Of a DNA stretch of 64,000 nt, positions 20,538-33,112 are shown one piece after another. Under the pieces are notes generated by a model. It did no database searches. It had not been told where the DNA came from and saw only the letters and a program-made list of their open reading frames with translations. The DNA is from Diplosphaera chodatii (lineage: Eukaryota; Chlorophyta; Trebouxiophyceae; Prasiolales; Stichococcaceae). Where the stretch lies: the NCBI GenBank assembly GCA_032358165.1, contig JAALGY010000036.1, forward strand, positions 1,240,001 to 1,304,000. Reading direction: 5' to 3'. The first letter of the stretch is position 1, and every line of letters begins with the position of its first letter. The translations under genes and the position numbers were made by a program.

Positions 20538-23500
20538 TCAATCCTCGTCGTCGCCCACATACTGGGAGATGTCGTCGCATGCCACCTTGACCACCAGCGT
20601 CTGGTCGTCCACCAGCAGCTCGACAGCAGCCGCCTGCACCTTTGTATTTTTGTCCAGCAGCTTCCCACGCCGCCCGCGGTGCTCGCCGCTGACAAAGATG
20701 ACCTGCAGCAGAGAACCAGCATTCTGACAAAAACTCGTAAGCTTTGCTAGGACAGCACGACAAGCTCCTCATAGACGACAAGTCGAGCATCCGCAGGACA
20801 TCACTGCCAAATGATCCAGGATGCAGACGACTGATTAGGAACAAGAGCACTTGTAGGAAGCAAGTGAGGCAGCAGCCAAAAGAAAAGAGAGCTGTGTTGG
20901 ACGCTGCAGACTGCATCGTCCCCAGGCAGCAACCCCTGCTCACCCTTGTGCCTGGTGCTTTGGGGATGTACGTCTCCAGCTGCTGCTGCATCACGCTGAC
21001 ATGTGTGCCAAGATCGTCCACCACAACCTCGCACTGTGTCGGCTCCGGCACATCCACTATCGTGGCCTTCTTCAGGTACAGGCGCCCCTGCGACCGATGC
21101 GACACGAGACAGCGGTCACAGAGGCGCACAGCATGACGGTCCCAGCATGACCAGCGCATAGGGTGACACCCGAGTGCACAGGCGCAGCACAGGGAGGGGG
21201 GCAGCACCTGCGACAGCTTCTTGTCAATGATCCGGACACGCATATGCGGCAGCAGCCAGCCGCGGCCGCCCGAGCCGCCGGATGGCACGACGGCATCGGT
21301 GTCCCTGCTTGTTGCCGAGCCCCGGCCCTGAGCGCAGATACAGGCGAATACATGATATTGGGTTGCACAAGGAAAGTGCCAGTAGGCATGCTGGCTTGGG
21401 CACCACGCTGCCATTGCAGCAGCTCAGCAGATGATGACCTATCTGCAGGAACATGGGCCTCAAAGCAGGGTGCACATCTGCTTTGTTGCAGGAGCAAGCA
21501 TGCACCTGCGGCTCAGCACTGCGCTCGGAAGCCCCGTTCTCGGGCCGCCGGCGCTTTGGCTCGGCAGCAGCGCCGCCTTCAGCGTCCCGCGCCGCCTCGC
21601 GCTCCCGCTTGCGCTGCTTCTCCTGCTTCCGCGCCTGCTTTTCGGCATCCTTGTCCCTGGCACAGGGAATCAGATGAACTCACGCTCCTGGCAACCTGAT
21701 GTGCTGTGGGTCACGACTTCAATGTTGCACAGCTGTCCTGTGCTGGCGTCTTTGACAACGACGACGGTTTGTGGATGGACCGTACTCATGGGTAGGCTAG
21801 TGTTTGATTGCAGACCACGCGCGTCAACGTCAATCCAGCATACGCGACGGGCAAGCTGCACACCCACCTTTGCCTGGCGTCAGCCTCATACTTCTCGCCC
21901 AGCTCCGAGCAGCGCAGGGTGACGCGCTCGCCGGAGGGCGCCAGCCGCACCACGGCGCGATCAGAGCGGTCCGGCACCTTGGGCTCCAGAGCCACCACCT
22001 GCAATGCAAGGGGAAAGGTCATCACACTGCGCACGTCTCGTCACCCGAGACGGCAGGCAACGTGTTCACTGAGCCCCCGTTCCGCAGCTGTCCAAGCAGC
22101 AACAGCTCTGGGTCGGCAAGAGACGGCTGCAGGTTGCAGTGTTGCGGCCGCTCTGGAAATCCTTCTCACCTCACAGGTGAGCCCCTCATGGCGGCCCTTC
22201 AAAATGTGCATCGTCTTCCCGGGGTGCACGCCCAGCAGCTGCCGGTCCACCTGCATTACGGTCACATTCCACCTCACCCACCCAGCCTGGGACTCTACCA
22301 CCTCTGAACGCACTGAGGTGCTTACCCCGCCTGAATCCAGCACCCCTGTCGAGGGTTCCATGACATAGCAGAGCGTCAAATAATGCTCGTGAAGTGTTGC
22401 GGGAAGCCGCGCACCAGCTTGTCGTCAAGCGACATGACATGCCGCTGGCGCCCCTCGTCGTCGATGAACACCTTGTGGTGCTTCGCCTCCCGGCTCTCGC
22501 CCGGCTTGATGTGCCGCTTCTTGCTCTCCTGCAGCACTCTGCCAGGCGCTCAGCAGCTGATGCTGTGCATGCCATTGTGCAGCGCAGAGCTGTTAGCACA
22601 GTCCGACTGCAGCTGGCCACAGGTCAGCATGAGCATGCACACACAAGTGCTAGCATCAAGCACTGGCAGCCATGGTGCAGTCCTGGAGTGTTCGTACAGC
22701 AGCAGCAGCAGCAGCAGCAGCACCTCTGGCTTCGCAGGTTCCGCGCCCAGGCCCAGGCGGTGGGGCCGTTGCACGTACTGAAAGGGCTGGGAGGGCCCCA
22801 CTTTCCGCCGCCCCACGCCCTGCATTCGTGGGAATGAGGATGCTTGCGGCTCAGCCAATAAGTGCAGCAGGTGCCTGCATTGGCTGTGGCACCGAGTGCA
22901 CTAACGTTCGATCCGCATATGTGCATTTGGCGAGGGGCTCGCCTGCAGCAAGCTGCACAGCCATACAGCTCCTCCAGAGCCGCAGCTGAAAGGCAAAGGG
23001 GCTGTGCCACCAATGGCAGAAAGATAATCACTGGACAAGGACAGGGAGCCTGAAAGAATGCCTGCAGTACCTGCCCCTCGCTCCAGCCCATGCCCCGCAG
23101 CATGGCGGCGCCAAACTCCTCAATGGGCATCGCCTCATACGCCGCCTCATCCGCCTCATCCGGCAACCTCGCCACATCTTCCTGCATTTGTGCACGAACG
23201 CATGTCTGATCGCCATTGGAAGTTTTGTCTGTGCACGTGCAGCCTGATGCTCTGCAGGGAAGACTCGGTATGCACAAGCAAACTTTGCGAGCTGCACTTC
23301 GATAGAGGAACATGGTGTGAGCACCTTGAAGACCCGTGACTCCCAGTCTCGGCTGGTGACATTCTCAGCGGCCGCAGCATGGCCGTTCTGCTGCGGCGGT
23401 TTTGCTGCGCCATTCGTGTCCGCTGGAGCTGCCCCATCGGCTTCCTGCTGCCGCCGCGGCTGCACGGTCAGGCCGTATGACACAGAGGTGTCGACCGCCT

Positions 23501-24267
23501 GCTCCTCTGCGGCCTGCAGACAGTGGTGACGACTGAAAGTCAGGGGCAACTGCCACAGATCACTGCTGCCTGATGACAAGCATGAGTTGCATGGTGAGGT
23601 GCTGGGTGTGGTGCTGTGTGCCACCTTGTGCGATGAGCTCACCGCAAATCGGTCTTCGACGTTGCCGACGGTGCCGTCATCGCGGTCCGGGATGAAGCTG
23701 GGTATCCGCTGCCGCTCGCCCGGCTGCCTGCTGTCAGCCGCCTTTGCACCGCCGCCCTGTCTGCTGGGAGCGGCTTCTGCACCGCCATCATCTATTGGAG
23801 CAGCACTACCTGCAGCCCTGCCAGCGTCTCGTGTGCGGCCAACGCCCACCACGAAGCTGTCCTGCTGCTTTGGGATGACGCGCGGCCCTGCAGCAGCTGG
23901 CTGCCCATTGGCTGTGATGCCGCCGCCGGAGCCGAAGCCGGTGATAGCCTCGCGCCGCCTTGCTTGCTCTGCCTCCGACACGTTGAGCTTCGGCTTGGCT
24001 CGCCCCTGCACAATGGCAAGGCAGCGGCGTCTTCAAGTCAAGCTACAGGCTGCGGTGCGCTTGTCCACATGCCAGCATCTGCTATGCAGAAGTACATGTT
24101 GACAGCAAGCACAGCACCCGACGCGGTTGCACCCGACGGCTGCAGCTGAACTGACGTACAAGGAGGCGTACAAGGAGGCACCCAGGCGAAGTACAAACCT
24201 TGAAGCCGCCAAAGCTGAGGCCCTTCTCTGGGGGCGGCTTGCCGTCGCTGCCCCCATCCTCTGCCAT
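20538..24267 (-). CDS. MOS2: MOS2/GPKOW-like splicing factor (G-patch and KOW)
   Basis: Nuclear RNA-binding protein of the Spp2/GPKOW family, which in plants (MOS2) is needed for splicing, miRNA processing and immunity. Exons: 24267-24199, 24005-23625, 23513-23325, 23181-23071, 22819-22724, 22528-22415, 22250-22170, 21998-21868, 21656-21506, 21327-21208, 21087-20944, 20702-20538; phases close, 583 aa. The start MAEDGGSDGKPPPEKGLSFG matches the family opening. EEFGAAMLRGMGWSEGQGVG is the G-patch. KOW-type segments are VDRQLLGVHPGKTMHILKG and VIFVSGEHRGRRGKLLDKN. The conserved C-terminal block LLPHMRVRIIDKK-LSQ, GRLYLKKATIVDV and ISQYVGDDED is present. A basic, Lys/Glu/Arg-rich helix (KQARKQEKQRKREREAARD) sits between the KOW parts. 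A CTG run lies right after one splice donor. Confidence 0.92.
22697..22720. repeat. (CAG)8 microsatellite at a splice donor
   Basis: Eight CAG units on the plus strand. On the minus strand they form a (CTG)8 run starting three bases into a MOS2 intron (GAG|GTG then CTG repeats). Confidence 0.85.
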
Positions 24268-25062
24268 GCTGCTCTCGCTGTCGGCGCTCGCTGTGCCTCA
24301 AAGCTGGCTGGCGAGCTGTCCCCTGCTGTCTGGCTGCCCAAAAGGCTGCCAGGCCGGGTGGCAGAGCAGCTGCGTCCTGATCAAGCGCTGACCGCCACCG
24401 TCAGGTTCCGCACAACGCTCTCGCTGCTGGAGGAGGTAGGCCACTATTGCAAAGGCGCTGCTGATGTGCCTAGCGTCTGACAGATCTGCCGCTGTGTAAG
24501 ATGAGCGCCAGAGCACGCCTGCTGTTCTGCAAGCGGCAGCTGCTGCTCCCCGAGCAACGTGCTGTGGCAGACACAAGCGAGTGTGTGCTACCAGACCTCA
24601 GCACACTGTGGGCACGCACGAACCGCTGACATGAACATCTACTCGGAACAGGCACCTAGCAAACGGTTGTTGAGGTGATTGCAAGCTGTGGTATGCTGTA
24701 GGCTTGAAGCAAGAGGTACAACATCACTCAGGCGTCTGCTGTAAGACATAAATGCAATTTGCAATTGTCGTCAAGCTATGCAGCGCATGGCAGTGGGCCA
24801 GTGGCCATCAGCCCATGCATTTGCACGTGCCTGCATGACAGGTGCCACGTCCCCTGACTCAAGGCCTCTTGACACTTGCGGGAGTGTTTGCAAGTGCGTT
24901 GGCGTCTGCAAGAGCTATCAAACTTTCGCCATCAAACAGATCAAACTCCCGCTCATCCTGCGGTGGCAGATTTTACAAAGTGCATTGCAGTCGCTGCTGT
25001 GCTCAGTGCGATTGATGTGCGGATGAGTGTGCAGAAGCGTCCTACCCAGCTGTAACTACAGA
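24268..25062. promoter_or_regulatory. Divergent intergenic region MOS2 / NDC1
   Basis: This 795-base stretch lies between head-to-head starts. No TATA box stands out. Open frames here show no family features. Confidence 0.45.
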
Positions 25063-28000
25063 ATGTGGGCGACCAAGTGCACGATGTTGTGCAGCCGGAG
25101 CATCCAGCCGCTGCGCTTGCAGACAACCACCTGCATGCCGCAGTGCGCAATGTCAATTTGCCGGTGCCAGGCGCCAGGCAGCGGACGCACTGACAGCCAG
25201 GCCGGCAGACGCTACAGCCAGCACTCCAGCAATCAGCCGTCGAGGCGCGGTCGACTGGTGGGCAATGCCACAGGTATGGCGGGTCTTGTGTAGAGGCACC
25301 GGCACCTCCAGCAAGCTGCCTGCATGCCATCATCGCTGACATGCACAGGTTAGCGATCGCAGTCATCTGCGCAGGACGTCAAGGCCGCAGGGGTGTTGGT
25401 GGAGCGGGCCTTGGATGCATCGTAGCCGCATACGCCACGGATGCTGGCCCGGCGTCAGCAGCGAATGGTCAGCTGCCCATCTCGCATGTCGGTTGCGTGT
25501 TTGCAGAGGCTGAGCAACCTCATCCGCACATCCTGCTGCTGCCACTTGACAACCAGGTGGGTCCCACACGCTGCACATTCTCCTCACCCGCAGGCGCGGG
25601 TGCTCGGCCAGCACCGAGGGTGTGCATTCTCGGCGGCGGTTTCGGCGGCCTGTACACCGCCGTGCGGCTTGACCAGCTGCTGTGGCCGCAGAACACAAAG
25701 CCGCAGGTGAGCGCTCATGAGTGGTAGGGGCCCAAATACTCAAGGGCTGTGGCGGCAGCTGTGGTTGTGTCAGGCACACTGAAGGTGGCAGCAAAGCGGT
25801 ATGGCTGTGGATGATACAGCAGCATGTGGCCAAGAATCCTCGGTGTCGCAGCCTACTCTATCCGAGCTCATGCTGCAGGTCACGCTCATAGACCAGAGCG
25901 AGCGCTTTGTGTTCAAGCCGCTGCTGTACGACTTTGTGGCGGGCACCGCCAAGGCGTGGGAGGTGGCGCCCTACTTCCAGCAGCTGCTGGCGCCCTACAA
26001 CATCAACTTCCTGCAGGTGCCATTGCGCTGCAACCTGCTCTGTATACGCCTCATGTTCATGCAGGGCGCTTGCGGCAAGTGTCTGCTCAATGGCATCGTC
26101 GCACACATTTGTCTTGGCGGCCATCAATAGGCGAGATGTGCAGTTGTCACGGCTCAGCAGGTATCCACTTAGTTACACATCTTGCTCTATTGGCCCACCG
26201 GCAGGGCACAGTCAATGCCGTGGAGCCCGAGAAGCTGCTGCCGGACGGCGGCAGCGCCGCGGGGGGCCGCATCACGCTCGCGGACGGCCAGCACGTGGAG
26301 TACGACTGGCTGGTGCTGGCGCTGGGCTCAGAAACCAGCACCTTCGGCATCCCCGGCGCCAAGGAGCTCGCCACCCCCTTCTGCACCTACGCCGACGCCC
26401 TGAAGGTGCGCCAGTCGGCGAAGCCTCGAGATTTCCCACGACTCCGCACTGAAGGCTGTAACCGCTCCATGGGAGCGCTGCCGGCACTCGCCGGAGGGCG
26501 CGCATGAAGACACCCACCCTGCAGCAGCTTCCAGCTGTTGGCGCAGGTCAAGCAGCGGCTGGAGGAGCTGCAGCGGCAGGAGGGCGCGCCCGACGTGGTG
26601 GTCGTGGGCGGCGGCTACGCCGGCATCGAGCTGGCGAGCGTCACCGCGGAGATGCTGGCAGGTGAGCAAGCGGATCAATACTTCCTGGCCACATGTGCCT
26701 GCCACGCCAGTCCCTCGCTGCCCTACTGTCTTGCCATGTTGTGCATCCCGCAGCGAGCATGCTGTGAACCCTTTGAAACCCCAATTCCAAATCAGGGCGT
26801 GGGCGCGTCAAGCTGGTGGCCGGTGCCCCGGACATCCTGGAGTCCAGCCCCCCGGGGCAGCGGGCCGCGGCGCGCTCCGTGCTCAGCGGCAAGGGCGTGT
26901 CCGTCATCACAAATGGCCTGGTGCGGCGTTGCCCCAAGGCGGCGTTGCCCCAATAAGGCATATGCTGGCACACTCAGCCTGTGCTCATGGGCTGTGCTGC
27001 ACGGCGGTGCGGGCGCCGCAGCAGGCCCTCGCCAGAGCACAGTGTTCACGGTGGATGGGAGTGTGCTGACGGCAGCGGGATGATGAGCTGATGGAGTGCG
27101 CCTGCCATCAGGTGTCGTCCATCAAGAAGATCAGCGGCGGGCGCTCATCGGGGGCTGTGGACACCACGCCACGCATGGTCTACCTGAAGATGAAGGACGG
27201 CTCCCAGCAGGTGTGCAGGAAAACCCGCATGGCATCCCTGGCCTGCGCACATGTTGTGACTGGCAGGCGGTTGCAGTCGCAATAGCTAGGTGTTCAGATT
27301 GCTTGCTCCGCTTGCTCCACGCTGTGACTTTTCGTGAGCCATCCTGCGCAGCTGCTGCAAGCGGACCTGGTGCTCTGGACGGCCGGGTCGCAGCCGGCGT
27401 CCAAGGGCAACGACTTCCACAGCGCCCCCGGCAAGCCCGGCATCTCGCTGCCCTTCCCCAGGAATGGCAGGGTGAGCATTTGACTCTTCAGTGGGATATA
27501 CATGCCTGTCTACTTAGACTGTTTTGGCAGATTCCGCTCCTGCAAGCCATGCCCCTCCTCACTATCGCCCACTGCATCACCTCGAGCGCGACTTTTGCAC
27601 TTAGCCTGAATACTTCTCATGGAAAAGCAAATTCTGGCGCTGCAGGCTGTAATGGACTGTAATGCATGTTGGTATCAATGATGTGTGAAATTTGCCTCTC
27701 GACGCAGGGTGCCGCGCAAACAGACGAGACGCTTCGCGTCGTCTCGCACTCCCGAGTGTTTGCGCTCGGCGATGTGTCAGGCGTCAAGAGCATGCCCGAG
27801 ACCGAGTCCCTACCCATCACAGCCCAGGCAGGCAGCTCAGACGGCTTGGATTTCATCAATGCACACGAACAATGCTGGATGGGCATGCTACTCGCATAGG
27901 ACATGCAGCGGCAGGTCCACAACAATATGGAGAGCGCAACTCAGGGTCAGTTTGTCTGTGTCTCAGGTGGCCTTCCAGCAGGCAGACTACGTTGCATGGA

Positions 28001-28767
28001 ACCTGTGGGCCGCCATCAACAACCGCCCGCTGCTGCCATTTAGGTGTGAGTTGCTCCACATGCTATCTCTGATCCAATACCAGTCAGCTGACGCATGTCT
28101 GCCAACAGATGCGATGGGCAAGATCAAAGCTGTCTTGGTGCTTCCTGGTGATTCATGGCAAAACTTGTGGTTTTCCGCACGCTCCGAGTCATTGACTAGG
28201 CTTTTGGCACATCGGTCAGGTACCAGCACCTGGGGGACATGATGTCGCTGGGCGCGGTTAACGGCGCGGTGACGCTGCCGGTGCCGCTGCCGCCGCCGCT
28301 GGCGGGCGCGCTGCAGGGTGGGTTCCTGGGCAGCCTGGCGAGCGCCGCGGGCGTCAAGGTGGACTCGGCCGACGACGCCCGGCGCATCACCCTCGACGGT
28401 GCGCGGCCGGCCTTTGGCAGCAGCCCTGCACCATGTCATGATGGTCGGGTGCAACCGGTGCTGGCATTATAGTTGGCCTGCACTCCATCCACCTATTTTG
28501 CGCACGCCGTAGTGATCGTTGATGAGACCACAGGTGACAGTACAGGCTTCAATCTCCTATTCATGTTGAGTCCTGGGTCGTCCCGCTACAGGGCCGCTGG
28601 CGGGCGCGCTGCGGCGGGCGGCGTACTGGTACCGACAGCCGACCAGCGAGCAGCGGCTGCGGGTGGGCGCCGCCTGGCTGGAGCAGCTGGGCCAGGATGG
28701 CCTCAAGGCGGTGCAGGTGCAGTGGCATGTAAATTTTCTTGGTGAAGTTGCAGTGGACATTGGGTGA
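25063..28767 (+). CDS. NDC1: NDC1-type type II NAD(P)H dehydrogenase (plastid/mitochondrion)
   Basis: FAD enzyme that in plants reduces plastoquinone and supports vitamin K1 and prenylquinone metabolism. Core exons: 25879-26016, 26205-26405, 26547-26661, 26796-26920, 27112-27210, 27352-27471, 27708-27827, 27967-28043, 28220-28398, 28592-28767. Upstream, 25063-25273 joined to 25375-25706 closes in phase 1 and gives a Ser/Arg/Gln-rich, transit-peptide-like N-terminus; the ATG at 25341 is the alternative start. Evidence: FAD site VCILGGGFGGLYTA, QSERFVFKPLLYDF, EYDWLVLALGSE, NADH site VVVVGGGYAGIELA, TDETLRV, RVFALGD, and WNLWAAINNRPLLPFR, all as in NDC1. Model length is about 630 aa, longer than the roughly 520 of plant NDC1. 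The intron after 27827 begins GC, not GT. The last exon may continue past a GTGAGT at 28764. Confidence 0.9.
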
Positions 28768-29450
28768 GTACGTATCTGCATGCCCATGCATCCACAGGGA
28801 AGGTGTGAAAGTGCAAGGGTGGGGTCTGCGCAGGGCGTCTCTGCAATGCCCTTTACTTAGAGGCCTCTTGCCCGTGATCAGCTTTGCTGGGGACTTGACA
28901 GCAGGGTTCTGTTCTGATGCAGGGCGCACTGGCTGGGCGACCTCCCTCCACATGGCGAAACTGACGCAGATTGGCAGGTGGCCCTCCGACTCTGGGAAGA
29001 AGCATGCAGGGACACGGTTGCAGTGCTCGTATAGCTGTGAGAATGTGACATGGCAGGCACATAGCCATGTGCACAGTAGGTCTGCATATGTCTTGCGTCG
29101 AATTTTATTGCAACACCCTCACCCCAGCCCGGTCTCCGCACCATGATGATAGAAGTTCTGCAGAGTAGCATGTCGTACTTCCAAGAAACCATCCGTGCAC
29201 ATTCAGCTTCGTCACGTTGCTGCACTCCACCCCACGAGTGCCGGATGTGCACCAAAACCCCAAGTGAAGCAGGTTGAGGTGCCACAACCACTGAGACTCC
29301 AGACTATCTGGAGGTGATGGAGAACAGGGTTGCCTTGACAGAGACAGTGCAAAACCCATTGAGCACCCAGCAGTGGTGTTGGACTTGACCACCATCCCTT
29401 TTGTGCGGTCTGGTTCAGCCAATGGCGGTCTGCAGTCTCGGCCCTTCTGC
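28768..29450. other. Convergent 3' flank NDC1 / vWA gene
   Basis: This 683-base stretch lies between two convergent stops. No gene, repeat or RNA signature is seen. Confidence 0.4.
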
Positions 29451-32400
29451 TCACTCGTCCTGCTCGTCGTATGAAGGGTCGATGGCGCCGCACAGCAGCT
29501 TGACCAACCAAAGCTCTGGAGTCAGGTCCACGCCCTGCACATGACACATGACGATGTGGTGAGGACTGTTTGCAAAGGCGCCCAAACAAATGCGGCGCAC
29601 CCAATAACGCAATGTCACTGCACCCTCACCTTGCGCTTGTACTCCTCCGCCTCCAGCTCGTAGTAGCTCTGCACACGACAGGACGCCCGTCGGCTGGTAC
29701 CATTTCGAGATGACCATGTCAATGACAGGCAATCATGTCAGTAACAAGGAACAACTTTCGGACACATGAGACCAGGTGCGTGAGGAAGACGCACCGTGGC
29801 GTCCACCAGGCTGCCGACCTCGCGGTCGGTGTCCAGGCGGCCCAGGAACGCCTGCGCCTCCGTGTCCTTGCCCACCTGGCGCGCAGGGGGGGACGCTTTG
29901 CGTTGGGGGCCGACGCATGTTGAGCTGGGGGGTGACGCATTGCGCTGAGCACCGCTATCGGGGTCAGCATGCAGGGATGGGGCAACCACTGGGGTGTGGT
30001 GTCTCGTTGTTGACTGCCGCGAGCAAGGGGCACTGACAGCACAAGCAGCTGGGTGTGCTTGGCGGTCTATGCCCGTCGCATCATTGCCATGCTAGGACGG
30101 CAGGAGCCCAGCAACGATGGTAACTGCCTCACCTGTGCAAACTCGAAGGCGACGGCGCCCGAGCCATACTGCGAAGCCGACGTGATTTTCTGCAGCGCAG
30201 CAAGATTGCTGTGAGCTGGTTGCTAACATGTGCGTCGAATATGGACTACACTTGGGTCGAGTTTTCGGCCTCCAGGTGACAAGCAGCACTCCGCACCTTG
30301 GCGTTCTTGATGACAGTGAAAATCTTATGGTCCGACTCCTGCAACAGCAGAGGGGCATGCCGATCTCACGTGCAGCACATCACTAGTTCGCTTGTCAGTA
30401 TGAATACTAATAGTGTGCTGACAGGAATGGGATACCCAGAGGATGTATCCTAAGTATTCTGAGCATGACCAGTACCTGCGTCGGCTCGCCATCTGTAACG
30501 GTGATCACCTGCAAGTATGAGCAGATTCAATCAGGCACACATGCACAACCACATCAACGAGTGCACGGGGCACATCAGCACCTATGCTGTGGAATCAAAA
30601 CAGAATGGTGTGAACAGCTGGATTGTGAAGGTGGGGTCTCACCAGTACGGGCTTTTGGAGCGAGCGGCGCTTGATGGGCTCGAACACCATGGGCTTCAGG
30701 ATGCGGTTCTCCAGCCTGCAGGGCCCAGGTGCATGCTCTGTCACATGCCTCACGTGCTGGCTGCAAGGGGTGATTTGCACCAGACTGAGGGTGTGTTGTT
30801 ACATGCCAGCAACCATGCCTTATCGAGGTTGGCAACGGAGCGCTCACTGTGTGCCGAGGGGCGTCATGCCGGAGAACTTGAGTGACTGCACGAAGCGCTG
30901 CGCATCGATGGCCGTCCGCACATTGTCGCCCTGCAGCAGGCGACACACCACACCCCTCAGCTTCACAGTGCCAAAGACAGACGCTGGGCTTCCGGCAATC
31001 CTGGGCCTTGCCACTGTCAGATGGAGCATCGCGAGGCGGCTGCAGATACTGATGCAAGCTGGCAGCAGGGCAACGACGGCACACCTGGACATTGGCGTTG
31101 ATGGCGCGCAGCGAGATGCCGTCCTCATCAAACAGTGTCACCACCTGCGGAGGAACCATGCAGAGACCCGTCAGGCATGGCTGCATGCCGGGGCTCAACT
31201 TGTCACATAGCGCACAGGAACAGAACCTTGTAAATCATCTTGTCAGCAATACTTTTGCATGATGCTCTCTGCGAGAAGCTGCGCACCTCAGACACGCGCT
31301 CCAGGATGAGCTTCAAGTCGTCGATGCGCTCCCCGTTGTCAGCATACTTCATGGATGTGCTGTCATCTGGACGCAGGGACGAGATGGCACTCAAACATTG
31401 CACCACTGCTTTGATACGTGCAATACGCCACTGTGGCTATGCTGATGAGCAACACCCGAAGTACCGAGGCGTATGCAGCCACTGCTCACCGCAGTAGATC
31501 ACGGTGTCGTACAGACTCAAAGCGGCAAGGTCGAGAGCAAGCTCCAGGTTCATCTTCCATTGTGCGGCGAGCGCCCTGCATCATCCCGATCCATATGTCA
31601 CTCCATGCAATGACAATGACAGTCATCCATCGATGATGAGGCGGAAAGATAGAGCAACCAGAGCAATCCGCAGCATCAGCAGCCCCTGCAAAAGCCCTAC
31701 ACAGGAGAATGTCAGACTCCTTACCTAAAGTCAACACGAGACAGCCTGCTGATCACACCCTGGAGCACATTGGGTGGGTAGAATGCCTGCATCACAAGCC
31801 ATCGGTGATGAGCACAATTGCATGGTCCATTAATCTCCTCGGCGTGACTCATGCAGCCCTCAGACATGTTGTTGTGTTGCAAGAGGGTTCCCGCACATGC
31901 CATGCTCACGCTTTCCTGTGGCTGGGTGGCAGACCGTCAATCGCAGCCTGACCTGCAGCCGGTTGGAGGCGACTATGGAGTTGAGCTTGTTGGTGACCGC
32001 CTGCGTGATGGCGGGGTCGCCGCCGCCGGCGGCGCCGCCATAGCCCCCCGGCTGGTGGGAATGTGGTGGAGGGTACTGCTGCGGTTGCTGCTGCGGCGGC
32101 GGGTACTGCTGCTGCGGGTACTGCTGCTGCTGCTGCTGCTGCGGCTGCGGGTACTGCTGCTGCTGGCCGTAGGGGTTCAACGGGTACTGCTGCTGCTGCT
32201 GCGCGGGCGGCGGATACTGTTGATAGCCCTGCGCAGAAAAGATAGTGAATTAGGTCATGCATCCAGACGGTCCACGGCCCGTGCCACCATATATACAGAG
32301 GTTTCAGCAGGAGAGGACAACCATCTGTGCACAACATGGGTGTGCTTGATGTCCATTGGGGGGCTACTTGATCCCCTGCGGACCTGCGAGCCTGGGTTTG

Positions 32401-32653
32401 GGCCGCCGTAGCTGCCGGCGCCGATGGACGGGTAGGCGGACTGCTGGCCGCCGCCGATCTGGGAGTAATGGCTACCGCCCTGCTGAGGCGGCGGGGCGTT
32501 ATACGGCGGCCCGAAGGAGGGTTGCTGGCCAGTTGGCGGCGGCGCCGAAAACCCGCTCTGCTGCTGCGCCGGCGCCGGCGGGTATCCTTGACCCTGCTGC
32601 TGCGGCAGTGTGCCAGAATGATCCGCGTTCAGCTTGCCGGCGAGGCCCGGCAT
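29451..32653 (-). CDS. vWA-domain protein with Gln/Pro/Gly/Tyr-rich N-terminus (paralogue A)
   Basis: Function unknown. Exons: 32653-32384, 32228-31953, 31786-31725, 31575-31490, 31366-31287, 31144-31085, 30930-30848, 30715-30643, 30508-30476, 30338-30297, 30189-30133, 29875-29795, 29668-29630, 29534-29451; phases close, 441 aa. Residues 1-160 are low complexity (QQQQQQQYPQQQYPPPQQQP), a prion-like composition. A helix (TNKLNSIVASNRLQAFYPP) leads into a vWA fold: YDTVIYCGDDSTSM with the MIDAS DxSxS-like site, VVTLFDEDGISLRAIN, GMTPLGTQLENRI, PVLVITVTDGEPTQ, then SASQYGSGAVAFEFAQ and the C-terminal GVDLTPELWLVKLLCGAIDP. Metal binding and a scaffolding role are inference. It is head-to-head with its paralogue at 33113 and shares most of its sequence and several intron positions. 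Confidence 0.82.
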
Positions 32654-33112
32654 GGCGGTGCCGCTGCTGTGTGGCACGTGAGAAGCTCAAGCGTCCTGGT
32701 GTCAGCACTTCCGACTGCGAGCAACTACCCGCTGGACGGGTGTCGCACGGCGAGCCGGCACAGGACAAGGAGTGTCAATGGACGTTCACGCCTGCCACCG
32801 CAGTGTTGCAAGTTTGCAGCTGTGCAAGATTCTGGGGTGCGTTGGTGCTGATCCTGCAGGGGGGTGACGAGAGCACGTTCCGACACGAGTGTGCGCAGCG
32901 GGTAGGAAGCTCAGTTCCAGTTCCTCCTTGCGAACTGTAAAGCTGAGCAGAGTCTGTCACAACCTACATCAGTGCACCAAAGCGTCGTCTGAAGCTCTCA
33001 AGCTCGGGAGCGTCTCCTTAGCGGCGTCTGGGTCAGGCATCCGCAAGTGGTTTTCAGCCGGACGTGGCGTCAGAAACCTCTCCGCTTCACCGCTTCAACC
33101 AACACTTTCTCA
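32654..33112. promoter_or_regulatory. Shared promoter region of the two vWA paralogues
   Basis: This 459-base stretch lies between divergent starts at 32653 (minus) and 33113 (plus), so both promoters must lie here. No TATA box is evident. Confidence 0.5.
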
